Notes: generated by a model not told the origin, from the sequence alone. A DNA stretch of 64,000 nt from Rhodoferax sp. (GCF_018780565.1 NZ_JADMJN010000004.1:36588-100587); one strand, 5' to 3'; positions 42,701-51,613 are shown, counted from the stretch's first letter. Program-made: numbers and translations.

Positions 42701-43567
42701 GACCTGGGAGGAGATTCTCTGGCGGCGGTCAGCATCCTGGCGGGGGTCGAAAAAAAACTGGGGCGCAAGGTGCCGATGTATTTGCTGACTGAAAATCCCA
42801 CCATAGAGCGTCTCGCTGGCGCACTGGGGACGGCCGCCCCCTACTCCCCGGAGCTGATGATCCATCTGGGCAAACAGGTCGGGGGTCATGGGCGAGTGCC
42901 GCTTTACCTGGCGGCGTCCGGACATGGCGACTTGCTGCGCTTCCAGAACCTGGCACGGGCCTTGGGCAACACCTGCGATGCAGAAATGCTGCAGCCACCC
43001 ATGGACCGGGTGGTCAAAACCGTGGCCGAACTGGCCGAACTGTATGCCAACTGCATTCAGGCCCAGGGCCGTGAGCCTGGTTTCCTGGCGGGCTTCTCGG
43101 TTGGAGGTATTGCTGCGCTGGAGACGGCCCGGCTGCTCAGGCAACGCGGCATCGGCGTGCGAGGGCTGGTGTTGATTGACACCATCTATCCCAAGGCTGT
43201 CTTCGGTGGCACAAGGTCCTGGCGCATGCTGGGCTGGCTGGTGCGCAATCTGCATGTGCAGGAATTGAGCATGAATGGCCGACGGCTGGGCGCCATGTTC
43301 AATGATCCGGGGCTGGTGGGACAGGTGATGGCTTTGAGTGACTATCGTCCTGTCGGCTTTGACGCGCCTACGCTGCTGATCAAGTCCTCAGGACTGGCGA
43401 GCTGGGATCGCTGGTTTTTTCGTCCCTGGCAGCGGCTCATTGCCGATCAACTTGCGCAGCGCCAGGTCGCGGGTTTGCATGGCTCCATTTTCGAGACTGG
43501 CAATGTCGGTGAGCTGGCTGCGGTGATGACCGAAGCACTGGGTTTGCCCCATGTCGATGGCGCATGA
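39701..43567 (+). CDS. Single-module non-ribosomal peptide synthetase (C-A-T-TE)
   Basis: A 1288-residue NRPS. The condensation domain has HHLVMDG at residues 141-147. The adenylation domain has A3 TSGSTGRPKG (about 620-629), A5 NVYGPTE (from 756), YRTGDRG, GRLDRQIKLRGYRIELGE and the A10 lysine in SAGKIDYAALP. The carrier domain has LGGDS with Ser1006 for the phosphopantetheine arm. The thioesterase has GFSVG with Ser1133. It could join one amino acid to an acyl donor and release or cyclise the product. It overlaps the patatin gene by 43 bp and the next gene by 17 bp. No phosphopantetheinyl transferase, MbtH or other module gene is near. Product unknown. Confidence 0.95.
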   Translation: MDSPQSIAAGHEKLSLSLSQHEVWLDQRAWPDSTHLNIGGGAFLKGRLNLPLFRQALAHLVAENEALRLAPCADGSQLLLAQVVPVLEIVDLSKLPDPMEAIRVWWQRRIREPFALNGLPPWRFALLHAGEDLHGLTIQFHHLVMDGWGTSRVMQRWSEIYNALQASSELLPLGEPGYRQFIEESNSYRQSSAFARDADYWRAQISALPAPLIARQYATAGAAQLPPSRLSVQRISRADYAHLEQCANGLGATPFNFFLAALVLYFARVNHCQDVVIGIPSLNRGGRRFKSTLGMFVGVLALQVRIEPGMTARELLGAAASALRGALRHPRYPLSELGRSLQLIRSGRDGLFDVLLSFERQDYDVSFGDARLLDSRQLFSGTARYPLGVTVCEFHPQQDLELVLDASSACFAAGEAELLGRRLWHLVESFMAKPDERIEDVGILPPEEQWALIEGLHKDIACHAVTQPYIALFEHQVALRPEAIALVWDGGSLDYAALDRRATRLAGRLAVLGVAHGAIVALAIARSPDMVLALLAIAKAGAAFLPLDMDAPVARLAEILKESDAAALLVQAPGDERLTQLHHRTVLIDWNDSPPDSMLAPEIAMRERPAPQDLAYVLFTSGSTGRPKGVTVDYATLSRRLAWLSRAFAVNWRDRSAQATQLTFDPSLIEIILPLIHGASVALPAPGRLLPESLAEFVLRHGVTIMAFVPSTLARFLDAAGRRPELRLRVACCGGEVLPPELASRFIVETGAHLYNVYGPTETAIFATAWKCSVNSGDQALPIGRPIDDTRIYVLDTGLRPLPLGMAGEIFIGGDAIAKGYLRRAELNREVFLDDPFRPGSRMYRTGDRGWLGVDGNLHFIGRLDRQIKLRGYRIELGEIEAACIAVEGVSQAAAKLVTRRDKAMIHVWVAAPGAVNTDNLQRILRARLPDYMIPGSISVVPVMPESSAGKIDYAALPEPELMVRTTVARTTTTALERDLLTLWESVLEPRPISMEDNFFDLGGDSLAAVSILAGVEKKLGRKVPMYLLTENPTIERLAGALGTAAPYSPELMIHLGKQVGGHGRVPLYLAASGHGDLLRFQNLARALGNTCDAEMLQPPMDRVVKTVAELAELYANCIQAQGREPGFLAGFSVGGIAALETARLLRQRGIGVRGLVLIDTIYPKAVFGGTRSWRMLGWLVRNLHVQELSMNGRRLGAMFNDPGLVGQVMALSDYRPVGFDAPTLLIKSSGLASWDRWFFRPWQRLIADQLAQRQVAGLHGSIFETGNVGELAAVMTEALGLPHVDGA

Positions 43568-44246
43568 CCGGCAAAAGCGCTTGCGTTTACGCCTGCTGTG
43601 GCTGCTGGCGGCGCTGGTCGTCCTGATCGGGCTGGCGGCGGCCTGGTCCTGGTCGCCTTTGCGGACCTGGCTTGACATGGACCTGATGGTGGCGAGCCTG
43701 CGGCGCGTGGGGCAGAGCTTCGGCTTTGTGGCGGCTGTGACAATTTTTGCGCTGGCGGTGGCCGCTGCCGTGCCCTTGATTTTTTTGACCCTGGTCTGCA
43801 TCGTTGCTTTCGGTCCCTGGATCGGGGCTGCCTGCACCTTGCTGGGTGCCCTGGTCGGCGCGTGCCTCAGTTATGGACTGGGGAAGTATCTGGGGCGCGA
43901 AGCCCTGGAGCATTTCGGCGGCGCACGTGTCAATGCGCTCAGCCAGCAACTGGCCCGCCGCGGGGTGTTGGCCGTCATCGCGGTGCGCCTGGTGCCCGTG
44001 GCCCCCTTTGCCATTGTCAACATGATTGCGGGGGCGTCCCATATTCGGCTGCGGGATCTGCTGCTTGGGACTGCCGTGGGCATGACGCCGGGAACGGTGG
44101 CGATGATGATCTTCATGGAGCAGATCATGGTTGCCTTGAAACAACCGTCTGCAGGACGCATCTGGATGGTGGCGCTGACGCTGCTGCTGATCGTTCTGGG
44201 GGTCTGGGGTCTGCGCCGCTGGATGCGTCATTCCCGCGCACAATAA
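43551..44246 (+). CDS. VTT-domain (TVP38/TMEM64, DedA-like) membrane protein
   Basis: An inner-membrane protein of 231 residues with about five to six hydrophobic segments. The VTT/SNARE-assoc pattern is visible: FGPWIGAACTLLGALVGACLSYGLGKYLGR, then VIAVRLVPVAPFAIVNMIAGASHIRLRDLLLGTAVG. Members of this fold move lipids such as undecaprenyl phosphate or phosphatidylethanolamine between leaflets. The gene overlaps the NRPS 3' end by 17 bp, so lipase, NRPS and lipid-transport-like protein may work together; that is inference. A second in-frame ATG lies at 43557. Confidence 0.9.
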   Translation: MSMAHDRQKRLRLRLLWLLAALVVLIGLAAAWSWSPLRTWLDMDLMVASLRRVGQSFGFVAAVTIFALAVAAAVPLIFLTLVCIVAFGPWIGAACTLLGALVGACLSYGLGKYLGREALEHFGGARVNALSQQLARRGVLAVIAVRLVPVAPFAIVNMIAGASHIRLRDLLLGTAVGMTPGTVAMMIFMEQIMVALKQPSAGRIWMVALTLLLIVLGVWGLRRWMRHSRAQ

Positions 44247-44289
44247 AAAGGTCAGCCACCATTCTGGGTGTGATCCATCTGCGCGGTGC

Positions 44290-44505
44290 TCATGGTGCCT
44301 CTTCCTGGGCGCAGGTCGCGCAAATGCAGGCCTTGCCGCGCGCGTGTTCGGGAATGCGCGACAGCAAGGCGGCCTCGAATTTGATCTGGCTGCACCAGCA
44401 GGGCGGCTGTTTCACGCCGGTAGTGCGTTCCACCTCCATGGCGCATTCGTTGGTTTGGCCGCACAGCGGGCACTGGTTGGGATCAGCGGGCAGGGCAACT
44501 TGCAT
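44290..44505 (-). CDS. Cysteine-rich CWC family protein
   Basis: A small protein of 71 residues with a putative zinc-binding pattern CPLCGQTNECAME, PPCWCSQIKFEAALL and ACICATCA, which is the Cys-rich CWC family of betaproteobacteria. The ATG at 44505 follows AAGGAGG at a good distance; an upstream in-frame ATG at 44541 lacks a site. The family's role is unknown; nucleic-acid or metal binding is only a guess. It is convergent with the VTT-domain gene (43-bp gap). Confidence 0.85.
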   Translation of the reverse strand: MQVALPADPNQCPLCGQTNECAMEVERTTGVKQPPCWCSQIKFEAALLSRIPEHARGKACICATCAQEEAP

Positions 44506-44570
44506 GGGAACCTCCTTGGCTGTGAATGGCTGTATGGGCACAGTGTAGGCCGCGTAGGCGAAATGCCAAG

Positions 44571-44598
44571 AAAAAACGGCATCCGAAGATGCCGTTTT
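44571..44598 (-). terminator. glcB: Rho-independent terminator of glcB
   Basis: Arms ACGGCATC and GATGCCGT around a CGAA loop (44576-44595), flanked by an A run on the left, which reads as T on the minus strand, and TTTT on the right. It lies about 75 bp after the glcB stop; its symmetry could also stop transcription from the plus side. Confidence 0.85.
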
Positions 44599-44652
44599 GA
44601 TCGTGATTTGATACTGAATTGGCCCCTGGCCTTCGTATCTATTACCTGATTA

Positions 44653-44669
44653 GCTCCTGATTTGAGAGC
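44653..44669 (-). repeat. 17-bp imperfect palindrome, intergenic copy after glcB
   Basis: On the minus strand GCTCTCAAATCAGGAGC, starting 2 bp after the glcB stop. As in leuS, rpoN and the ChbG/YdjC-like gene, a 15-nt stretch is followed by an ACGAAG-like block (minus-strand TACGAAGGC), then GGCC-rich and AATT sequence. The likeness continues to about 44600, making this perhaps the fullest copy here. Confidence 0.6.
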
Positions 44670-44671
44670 AA

Positions 44672-46915
44672 TCAGGCTTGGACTGCAGCCGCCTTCACCT
44701 TCAAGCGCCAGGCATGCAGCAGCGGCTCGGTATAGCCGCTGGGCTGGGCCAGACCCTTGAACACCAGATCGCAGGCCGCTTTGTAGGCCATGGATGTGTC
44801 AAAGTTGCCGGCCATGTTCTGGTACAGCGGGTCGCCGGCGTTCTGCTTGTCCACCACGGCGGCCATGCGTTCGAAGGTTTCCTTGACCTGGGCTTCTGTC
44901 ACCACGCCATGGTGCAGCCAGTTGGCCATGTGCTGGCTGCTGATGCGCAGCGTGGCGCGGTCTTCCATCAGGCCGACGTTGTGGATGTCGGGCACCTTGG
45001 AGCAGCCTACGCCCTGGTCGATCCAGCGCACCACATAGCCCAGGATGCCCTGTGCGTTGTTGTCCAGCTCCTGCTGCTTTTCAGCATCGGTCCAGTTGGG
45101 GGTGGCGGTCACGGGAATAGTCAAAAGGCCGGTTAGCAGCGTGTCGCGTTCCTTGTCGGCATTGATTTTTTCCAGATCCTTTTGCACGTCGCTGACCAGC
45201 ACCTGGTGGTAGTGCAGCGCATGCAGCGTGGCGCCGGTGGGGCTGGGCACCCAGGCGGTGTTGGCACCGGCGCGCGGGTGGCCAATCTTCTGCTCCATCA
45301 TGGCCTTCATCAGGTCAGGCATGGCCCACATGCCCTTGCCGATCTGTGCCTTGCCGCGCAGGCCGCAGGACAAGCCCACCAGCACGTTGTTGCGCTCGTA
45401 GGCCTGGATCCAGGCGCTGGTCTTCATGTCGCCCTTGCGGATCATGGGGCCGGCCTGCATGGCGGTATGCATCTCGTCGCCGGTGCGGTCCAGGAAGCCG
45501 GTGTTGATGAAGGCGACGCGGCTTTGCGCCGCGGCAATGCAGGCTTTCAGGTTAACGCTAGTGCGGCGCTCTTCGTCCATGATGCCCAGCTTAACGGTGC
45601 TCTCATTCAGGCCCAGCATCTTTTCGACACGGCTGAACAGCTCGGCGGCAAAAGCCACTTCGGCCGGGCCGTGCATCTTGGGCTTGACGATGTAGACTGA
45701 GCCTTTGCGCGAGTTGCGGATGCTGTCCTTGGCGCTGCGCTTCAAGTCGTGCATGGCGATGGTGGTGGTGACCACCGCGTCCAGAATGCCTTCAGGAATC
45801 TCGCGTGTTTCGCCCTTTTTGTCGGTGTACAGGATGGCCGGGTTGGTCATCAGGTGGCCGACGTTGCGCACAAACATGAGGGAGCGGCCGTGCAGTGTGA
45901 CGGGTTTGCCCTTGCCGCTTGGCGGGGTGTAGACGCGGTCGGCGTTCAGGCCACGGGTGAGTGTCTGGCCGCCCTTCTCAAAACTCTCGGTCAGGGTGCC
46001 TTGCAGGATGCCAAGCCAGTTGCTGTAGGCCAGCACCTTGTCATCTGCGTCCACCACGGCCACGGAATCTTCCAGGTCCAGAATGGTGGAGAGCGCCGCT
46101 TCCAGCACCAGGTCGCTGACACCGGCGGCGTCGCTGGCGCCGATCGGCGTAGCGCGGTTAATCTGGATGTCCAGGTGCAGGCCGTTGTGCTGCAGCAGCA
46201 CGGATGAAGGCGCCTTGGCCTCACCCTGGAAGCCGACCAGCTGCGCCGCATTCAGCAGGCTGGTGGTGCCGCCGTCCTTGAGTTTGACGACCAGTTTGCC
46301 GTCTTTGATGCGGTAGCCCGTCGAGTCAATGTGCGAGCCCTTGCGCAGGGGGGCGGTGCGGTCCAGCACGTAGCGTGCGTATTCAATGACCTTGGCGCCG
46401 CGCTTGGGGTTGTAGCCTTTGCCTTTTTCGCAGCCATTGGCTTCAGAGATCACGTCGGTGCCATACAGCGCGTCGTACAAACTGCCCCAACGCGCATTGG
46501 CGGCGTTCAGGGCGTAGCGGGCGTTGAGCACGGGCACCACCAGTTGCGGGCCGGCCTGCACGGCAAGTTCCGCGTCTACCTTGGCAGTGGTGATGCGCAC
46601 TTTTTTCGGGGCGGGAACCAGATAGCCAATCTTTTCCAGGAAGGCGCGGTAGTTGCTCATGTCCGAGGGCTTGGACGGATCACCTGCGGTGATGGGGCCC
46701 GGGTTGGCTTTGTGCCAGGTGTCCATTTCGGTCTGGAGGCGATCGCGCTCGGCCAGAAGGGCGATGTTTTTCGGTGCCAGATCAGCCACGATGGCGTCAA
46801 AGCCTTTCCAGAATTTGGCTGGGCTCAGACCAGTGCCTGGCAGGACACGGGTCTCAATGAACTGGTGCAGGGCGCTGGCAACTTGCAGGCGATGGGCGGG
46901 AATGCGTGTGGTCAT
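44672..46915 (-). CDS. glcB: Malate synthase G
   Basis: Condenses glyoxylate with acetyl-CoA to malate (glyoxylate cycle and glycolate use). The protein has 747 residues (E. coli GlcB 723). Typical segments include [60 protein letters not shown] and [14 protein letters not shown], which fit the TIM-barrel core and the G-form insert. The ATG at 46915 with GAAGAG upstream gives the start [19 protein letters not shown]; a GTG 12 codons upstream is possible. It is preceded by about 200 bp of relatively AT-rich non-coding DNA, which must hold its promoter, and followed by a repeat and a strong terminator. Confidence 0.97.
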   Translation of the reverse strand: MTTRIPAHRLQVASALHQFIETRVLPGTGLSPAKFWKGFDAIVADLAPKNIALLAERDRLQTEMDTWHKANPGPITAGDPSKPSDMSNYRAFLEKIGYLVPAPKKVRITTAKVDAELAVQAGPQLVVPVLNARYALNAANARWGSLYDALYGTDVISEANGCEKGKGYNPKRGAKVIEYARYVLDRTAPLRKGSHIDSTGYRIKDGKLVVKLKDGGTTSLLNAAQLVGFQGEAKAPSSVLLQHNGLHLDIQINRATPIGASDAAGVSDLVLEAALSTILDLEDSVAVVDADDKVLAYSNWLGILQGTLTESFEKGGQTLTRGLNADRVYTPPSGKGKPVTLHGRSLMFVRNVGHLMTNPAILYTDKKGETREIPEGILDAVVTTTIAMHDLKRSAKDSIRNSRKGSVYIVKPKMHGPAEVAFAAELFSRVEKMLGLNESTVKLGIMDEERRTSVNLKACIAAAQSRVAFINTGFLDRTGDEMHTAMQAGPMIRKGDMKTSAWIQAYERNNVLVGLSCGLRGKAQIGKGMWAMPDLMKAMMEQKIGHPRAGANTAWVPSPTGATLHALHYHQVLVSDVQKDLEKINADKERDTLLTGLLTIPVTATPNWTDAEKQQELDNNAQGILGYVVRWIDQGVGCSKVPDIHNVGLMEDRATLRISSQHMANWLHHGVVTEAQVKETFERMAAVVDKQNAGDPLYQNMAGNFDTSMAYKAACDLVFKGLAQPSGYTEPLLHAWRLKVKAAAVQA

Positions 46916-47121
46916 GGTGTGCTCTTCAGAGGATTTTGTGTCGTTCAACACGAAGGGGCGTCGCTGCCCAGCAGGTGGGAGACAACAGCCTGACCCTTGA
47001 GTTTACTGAACATCCGCACGACTTTATTCGATACCTGTCAAGTGATTGACTTTCGATAAATCTATTTATCCCTGATAAAAACAGATGTAATCCATCAACA
47101 GCCGAGGTCCGAATCTGCTGG

Positions 47122-48627
47122 CTACGGTGCTGTCCGGGTGGGCGCAGGTACGGTGGTGCCCATGGAAAACAGTGTGTAACTCCCGTGTTGTGCCAAAGGC
47201 TTCAGCTGGGTTTGAGCTTCGGGCGGCAGCCTGGACACGTCGCTGGTTTTCACGGCCAAGTGTGCTGCTTGTTGCGTCAGGCGGGGCAGCAAATCGGCCG
47301 GTTGAGAGATCTGCTGCGCCTTGCCCTGGCTGTAGAACGCCGCAGAGTAAGGCCGCGCGGGATAAAAAAACAAGGGGCGCTGGTCGCCGTCAAAGGCCAC
47401 ATTGTGCGCGATCAGTCGCTTGGTGGTCTGCAGATCTTCGTCCTGCTTCAAATTCAGTACGCCGACGAAACCTGTAAATAGCAAAGTGCTCACGGCCAAT
47501 CCGGACACCAGCAGGGAATTGATGCGCTGAGGTTCCTGACGGCGGCTCAACCAAGCCGCACCCAGCATGGCCAGCGCGGGCAGCGCGGGCAGCACATAGG
47601 TCCAGAGAATATTGCCGGCGAACGTGAAAAATACCAGCGGCGCCAGGCTCCATAGGGCCAGATAGCGCTGCAAAGGCACCTCGTCGCGGGCTGGCGTGGC
47701 TGGCTCCAGGGCCTTTTTTGCGGCGGCTCGGTGCCAGCGCCACCAAGCCACGGGAACCAGCACGGACCAGGGCAGCGAGGCAATCCAGGCATACGCCCAG
47801 ATGCTGCCCCGGCGCGCCGAGTGTGCCCCGCCATAGCGGTCGCCCGCCCAGCCGGGCGTCACGAAGCGGTGCCAGTGCTCACCGAGCAAAAAATAATCCA
47901 GAAAACCAGGCGTTCGAGCTTCCGCAGCAAGATACCAGGGGCCGGCGAGCAGCAGGGTCAGCAAGGTGCCGCCAACCCACGGCAATTTGCGCCAGACCGG
48001 CAGCAGCTGCCGGCTCCAGAGGGTCCACAGGCCCAAGGGCAAGCCGGCCAGCACCAGCACCAGGGGCCCTTTGGCCAGCAGGCCAATGGCGAGACCGAGA
48101 AAAAACAGCCAGCCCTCGCGCTGTTGCTGGTCTTCGTCACCGTGCAGGCCCAGCCAGAAGCCGCGCATTGTCAGGGTGGTGCCCAGCACCAGAACCATGT
48201 CGGTCATGACAGCGCCCGCCGCAACAAGCATCAGGCTGCAGCCCGCGAGCAAGGCGATGGCTGTCAGTGCCTCTTGGCGTGCGTGTCGTCTGGCCCAGTT
48301 CCATACCAACCAGCCGACCCCCAGTGCCGCGAGAAAGTGGGGCAGGCGCGCAGCAAACTCGTTGACGCCCAAGGCGCCAAAGCTCGCCGCCGTGGCCCAG
48401 AAGGACAGCGGCGGCTTGCCCCAGAACGGGATGTTGGTGTCGTACCAGGGTGTGATCCAGTCGCCCAGAGAAAACATCACACGGGCAATTTCAGCGTAGC
48501 GCGCCTCGGTCTTGTCCATCAGCGGGTAGAGCCCCAGGCTGATCAGGCGCACCCCCAGCAAAACCGCGATCATCCATCCGACAAGGGTTTCGCTCGATGC
48601 TTCGCTGCGCGCCATCCCCTTGCTCAT
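47122..48627 (-). CDS. ArnT-like glycosyltransferase family 39 protein
   Basis: A polytopic membrane glycosyltransferase of 501 residues. The first periplasmic loop has the family DKTEARYAEIARVM motif with acidic catalytic residues, followed by WGKPPLSFW; about 11-12 hydrophobic segments and a soluble C-terminal part follow. ArnT-type enzymes move a sugar from undecaprenyl phosphate to lipid A or another acceptor. Its start overlaps the upstream GT2 gene by 4 nt, so the GT2 enzyme probably makes the lipid-linked sugar it uses. Sugar and acceptor unknown. It shares a plan with the GT39 gene at 51614. Confidence 0.9.
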   Translation of the reverse strand: MSKGMARSEASSETLVGWMIAVLLGVRLISLGLYPLMDKTEARYAEIARVMFSLGDWITPWYDTNIPFWGKPPLSFWATAASFGALGVNEFAARLPHFLAALGVGWLVWNWARRHARQEALTAIALLAGCSLMLVAAGAVMTDMVLVLGTTLTMRGFWLGLHGDEDQQQREGWLFFLGLAIGLLAKGPLVLVLAGLPLGLWTLWSRQLLPVWRKLPWVGGTLLTLLLAGPWYLAAEARTPGFLDYFLLGEHWHRFVTPGWAGDRYGGAHSARRGSIWAYAWIASLPWSVLVPVAWWRWHRAAAKKALEPATPARDEVPLQRYLALWSLAPLVFFTFAGNILWTYVLPALPALAMLGAAWLSRRQEPQRINSLLVSGLAVSTLLFTGFVGVLNLKQDEDLQTTKRLIAHNVAFDGDQRPLFFYPARPYSAAFYSQGKAQQISQPADLLPRLTQQAAHLAVKTSDVSRLPPEAQTQLKPLAQHGSYTLFSMGTTVPAPTRTAP

Positions 48628-49640
48628 GCCGATGGGTCTGCGGCCAGGAGGGCGGGCTGGTAGGCGTCCAGCAGATAGACGGGACGCCGCTTGGACTCCA
48701 GGTACATGCGCCCAACGTATTCGCCCATGATGCCGATCGCCATCAATTGAAGTCCGCCCAGCAGGAGCACAAATTCGATCAGCGTCGGAAAGCCTTTGAC
48801 GGGATCACCCCAGATATAGGTCTTCACCAGGAAGTAGAGGGCGTACACGAATGCGCCGAAGGCACTTGCAAACCCGATGTAGGACGCGATTCGCAGTGGC
48901 ACGGTCGAAAACGAGGTCACACCCTCCAGCGCGAAGTTCCACAGCTTCCAGTAGGGCCACTTGCTGTCGCCGGCAGCCCTGGCCTGACGGTGGTATTCCA
49001 GGGTTACCTGGGAGAAGCCAATCCAGGCGAACAGGCCTTTCATGAAGCGGTTGGACTCGGGCAGACGGTTCAGTGCGTCCACGGCACGTCGGCTGAACAA
49101 ACGAAAATCCCCGACATCGCTGGGGATGGATACGTCGCTGAGCCGGTTGATGATGCGGTAGAAAAAGTGGGCTGTGGCTTTTTTGATCATCGTTTCGCCA
49201 TCCCGTCCGGTGCGTCGCATGTTGACGACGTCTGCGCCAGTGCGCCAGGCGTCGAGCATGCGGGGGATCAGTTCGGGCGGGTCCTGCAAATCCACATCCA
49301 GGATGATGACGGCCTCACCCCGGGCCATTTCAAGGCCCGCGGTCATGGCGCGCTCTTTGCCGAAGTTGCGGCTGAGGCGGGCGACCCCGACTTGCGGGCA
49401 GGCCTGCCGAAGGCCTTCAAGCACCTGTCGCGAGCTGTCGGTGCTGCCATCGTCAACGTAAATGATTTCATGAACACCGGGGCACGACGCCAAAACCTGG
49501 ATCAATCGCGCATGAAATTGTGCAATGACAGCCTCTTCATTGAAGATCGGTACGATGACGCTGAGCTGGCAGATGGGGGTGACGGGCGCTGGGCGTGTCG
49601 CGGGCGCATGGCCTGCCAACACGTTGATGTCAATGGGCAT
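48624..49640 (-). CDS. Glycosyltransferase family 2, GtrB/ArnC-like
   Basis: A membrane-attached GT2 enzyme of 338 residues that probably loads a sugar on undecaprenyl phosphate. The GT-A core has LSVIVPIFNEEAVIAQF, IIYVDDGSTDSS, SRNFGKERAMTAGLE and the DVDLQDPPELIP metal-binding segment; two membrane helices lie near 245-310. A GGAGG site fixes the ATG at 49640. It overlaps the ArnT-like gene by 4 nt. It is divergent from the LysR gene with 228 bp between, which holds AT-rich DNA and no gene. Confidence 0.92.
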   Translation of the reverse strand: MPIDINVLAGHAPATRPAPVTPICQLSVIVPIFNEEAVIAQFHARLIQVLASCPGVHEIIYVDDGSTDSSRQVLEGLRQACPQVGVARLSRNFGKERAMTAGLEMARGEAVIILDVDLQDPPELIPRMLDAWRTGADVVNMRRTGRDGETMIKKATAHFFYRIINRLSDVSIPSDVGDFRLFSRRAVDALNRLPESNRFMKGLFAWIGFSQVTLEYHRQARAAGDSKWPYWKLWNFALEGVTSFSTVPLRIASYIGFASAFGAFVYALYFLVKTYIWGDPVKGFPTLIEFVLLLGGLQLMAIGIMGEYVGRMYLESKRRPVYLLDAYQPALLAADPSA

Positions 49641-49868
49641 GAAACCTCCGGAATTTTTTGCTTTTTTGTTTTGTGCGAGGCCTGTATTGTGGCAATCCCG
49701 GAGGGAAATTGCCTGCGGGAATCGTTGAAACAGGTAAAGAAAAGCAAAGCCGTGCAGGTCGACGAATCCATGATGTCGAAGACGCACGGCACCTTGGATT
49801 TAAAAAAGTGGACGTAATAATTGAGTTTTCCGATTGATTTTTTACAAAATTGCCGGTAATCTTGATCG

Positions 49869-50792
49869 GTGGACAAGTTCAAACAGCTCGAATCCTTTGT
49901 ATCGATTGCCGTTCGCGGTAGTCTGACCGCTGCTGCGAATGCGGAGGGTGTGGCCCCGGCCATCATGGGGCGCCGGCTTGATGCACTGGAAGAACGGTTG
50001 GGCGTGAAGTTGCTGGTGCGCACCACCCGTCGCATCAGCCTGACGCACGAAGGCAGCGCGTTTCTGGAGGATTGCCAGCGTTTGCTGGCCGATGTGGCCA
50101 ATGCCGAGGCCAGTGTTTCTGCGGGCGGCGTGAAAGCCAGTGGGCACCTGCGCATCACTGCGCCTGCGGGTTTCGGACGTCGGCATGTGGCGCCCCTGGT
50201 GCCGCGTTTTCGTGAATTGCACAGCGACGTCACCATTTCCCTGAACCTGAGTGATCGCGTGGTCGATTTGGGTGCCGAGGGCTTTGACTGCGCTGTCCGG
50301 GTCGGTGATATGCCGGACTCGTCCCTGGTGAGTGTGCGCCTGGCAGACAATCGCCGTTTGTGCGTGGCCACACCCGGCTATCTGAAGCACCACGGCATGC
50401 CCGCTCATCCCAATGATCTGTCCCGGTTTGACTGTCTCACTTTGTCCAGCGACGCCTCCCAGAGCCGGGGCTGGGCATTCCAGATACCGCAGGGCAAGGG
50501 CGGGGAGCTGATGTACCTCAAACCCGGTGGCCCGTTGAATTGTTCGGATGGACAGGTGTTGCATGACTGGTGTCTGAGTGGCTACGGCATTGCCTGGCGC
50601 AGCACCTGGGAGGTCGAGGCGGAAATCGCGAGCGGCGCGTTGGTGGCGGTACTGGAAGACTTCGCGGCACCGCCCAACGGCATCTATGCGGTATTTCCCC
50701 ACGCCAAACACCTGCCCCTGCGGGTGCGCTTGTGGATTGACTTCTTGAAGCACCATTTCAGCCAGGCCGGATTCTGGCGGGCGCAACCATGA
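49869..50792 (+). CDS. LysR-family transcriptional regulator
   Basis: A regulator of 307 residues: an N-terminal winged helix-turn-helix (FKQLESFVSIAVRGSLTAAANAEGVAPAIMGRRLDALEERLGVKLL) and a C-terminal effector-binding domain beginning near residue 90 (HLRITAPAGFGRRHVAPLVPRF). The wording resembles the AaeR/DsdC-like group of LysR proteins. It starts with GTG. It lies divergent from the GT2-ArnT operon and overlaps the next gene by 4 nt (ATGA), so it may govern one or both glycan operons. Effector unknown. Confidence 0.92.
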   Translation: MDKFKQLESFVSIAVRGSLTAAANAEGVAPAIMGRRLDALEERLGVKLLVRTTRRISLTHEGSAFLEDCQRLLADVANAEASVSAGGVKASGHLRITAPAGFGRRHVAPLVPRFRELHSDVTISLNLSDRVVDLGAEGFDCAVRVGDMPDSSLVSVRLADNRRLCVATPGYLKHHGMPAHPNDLSRFDCLTLSSDASQSRGWAFQIPQGKGGELMYLKPGGPLNCSDGQVLHDWCLSGYGIAWRSTWEVEAEIASGALVAVLEDFAAPPNGIYAVFPHAKHLPLRVRLWIDFLKHHFSQAGFWRAQP

Positions 50793-51604
50793 CGCGCCAG
50801 CAAGTGGACTCGAAAGGCGTGATCTTGTGCGCCGATGACTTTGCGGTGCATGCCAGTGCGTCCCTCGGCATTGCCAAGCTGGCGACCATGAGGCGCATCA
50901 GCGCGACCAGCGTCATGGTCCTGTCGCCACGCTGGCCCCGGGACGTGGCCCTGTTGCAAGACCTGCGAGGGCGCATCGATGTGGGTCTGCACCTGGACTG
51001 GACCAGTGAATTTGCCCTGTCGGCCGGGCATGGCATGTCGCTGGGTTCGGCTATGCTCAAGGCGGTACTGGGTGGTTTTGACGTCGGTGCGGCGCGTGGC
51101 GTGATCGAGCGCCAGCTGGATGCCTTCGAGGCGCAGTGGCAGGCAGCGCCAGACTATGTGGATGGCCATCAGCACGTGCAGCAGTTCGCGGGCATTCGGG
51201 ACGCTTTGGTCCAGGTGTTGTCCAGGCGCTACGGCGAGCGCAAGCCTTACCTGCGGATTTCGCGTGCCCCACGTGGGGCGGTTGACCTGAAAAGTCGCGT
51301 GATCGCGGCGATGGGTGCATCCGCTCTTGAAAATATAGCAATGAATTCAGATATCACGAGATCTCCTGGCCTGTTGGGTATCTATGATTTTTCGGGGAAC
51401 GAGCTCCGGTATGCCGGACAGATGGCGCACTGGCTGAATGTTGCGCCTGCAGGCAGCATCATCATGTGCCACCCGGCGCAGGCCGCAGAGCCGCAGGACG
51501 CCATCGGTGTGGCCCGCGCGCAGGAGTTTTCCTATTTGTCGGGCGCCGACTTTCCTGCAGCGCTGACCCGGGCCGGGGTGCGGTTGGTGCGGGGTGGCCG
51601 CTAA
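50789..51604 (+). CDS. ChbG/YdjC-like carbohydrate deacetylase (HpnK family)
   Basis: A metal-dependent deacetylase of 271 residues. Metal and catalytic residues appear in LCADDFAVHAS (Asp pair), GLHLDWTSEF, YVDGHQHVQQF and IIMCHPAQ. Relatives remove acetyl groups from chitooligosaccharides (ChbG) or act in hopanoid synthesis (HpnK); beside glycosyltransferases it probably deacetylates a sugar or lipid-linked sugar. It overlaps the LysR stop by 4 nt and ends 9 bp before the GT39 gene. A 17-bp palindromic word in frame at 51323-51339 codes SALENIAM in a region that related proteins fill at equal length with Arg/Ala-rich sequence. Confidence 0.9.
   Translation: MTRQQVDSKGVILCADDFAVHASASLGIAKLATMRRISATSVMVLSPRWPRDVALLQDLRGRIDVGLHLDWTSEFALSAGHGMSLGSAMLKAVLGGFDVGAARGVIERQLDAFEAQWQAAPDYVDGHQHVQQFAGIRDALVQVLSRRYGERKPYLRISRAPRGAVDLKSRVIAAMGASALENIAMNSDITRSPGLLGIYDFSGNELRYAGQMAHWLNVAPAGSIIMCHPAQAAEPQDAIGVARAQEFSYLSGADFPAALTRAGVRLVRGGR
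51323..51339 (+). repeat. 17-bp imperfect palindrome, family member (ChbG/YdjC-like gene)
   Basis: GCTCTTGAAAATATAGC, in frame (Ala-Leu-Glu-Asn-Ile-Ala). After 15 nt comes CACGAGATC, matching the spacing of the ACG-purine block in the leuS, rpoN and glcB copies. The whole patch, about 45 bp, is clearly more AT-rich than its gene. Confidence 0.65.
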
Positions 51605-51613
51605 AATCCGGCG

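Noticed and set aside
48597..49817. Plus-strand reading frame opposite the GT2 glycosyltransferase
   Set aside because: Composition and lack of motifs show it is the antisense of a clear GT2 gene.
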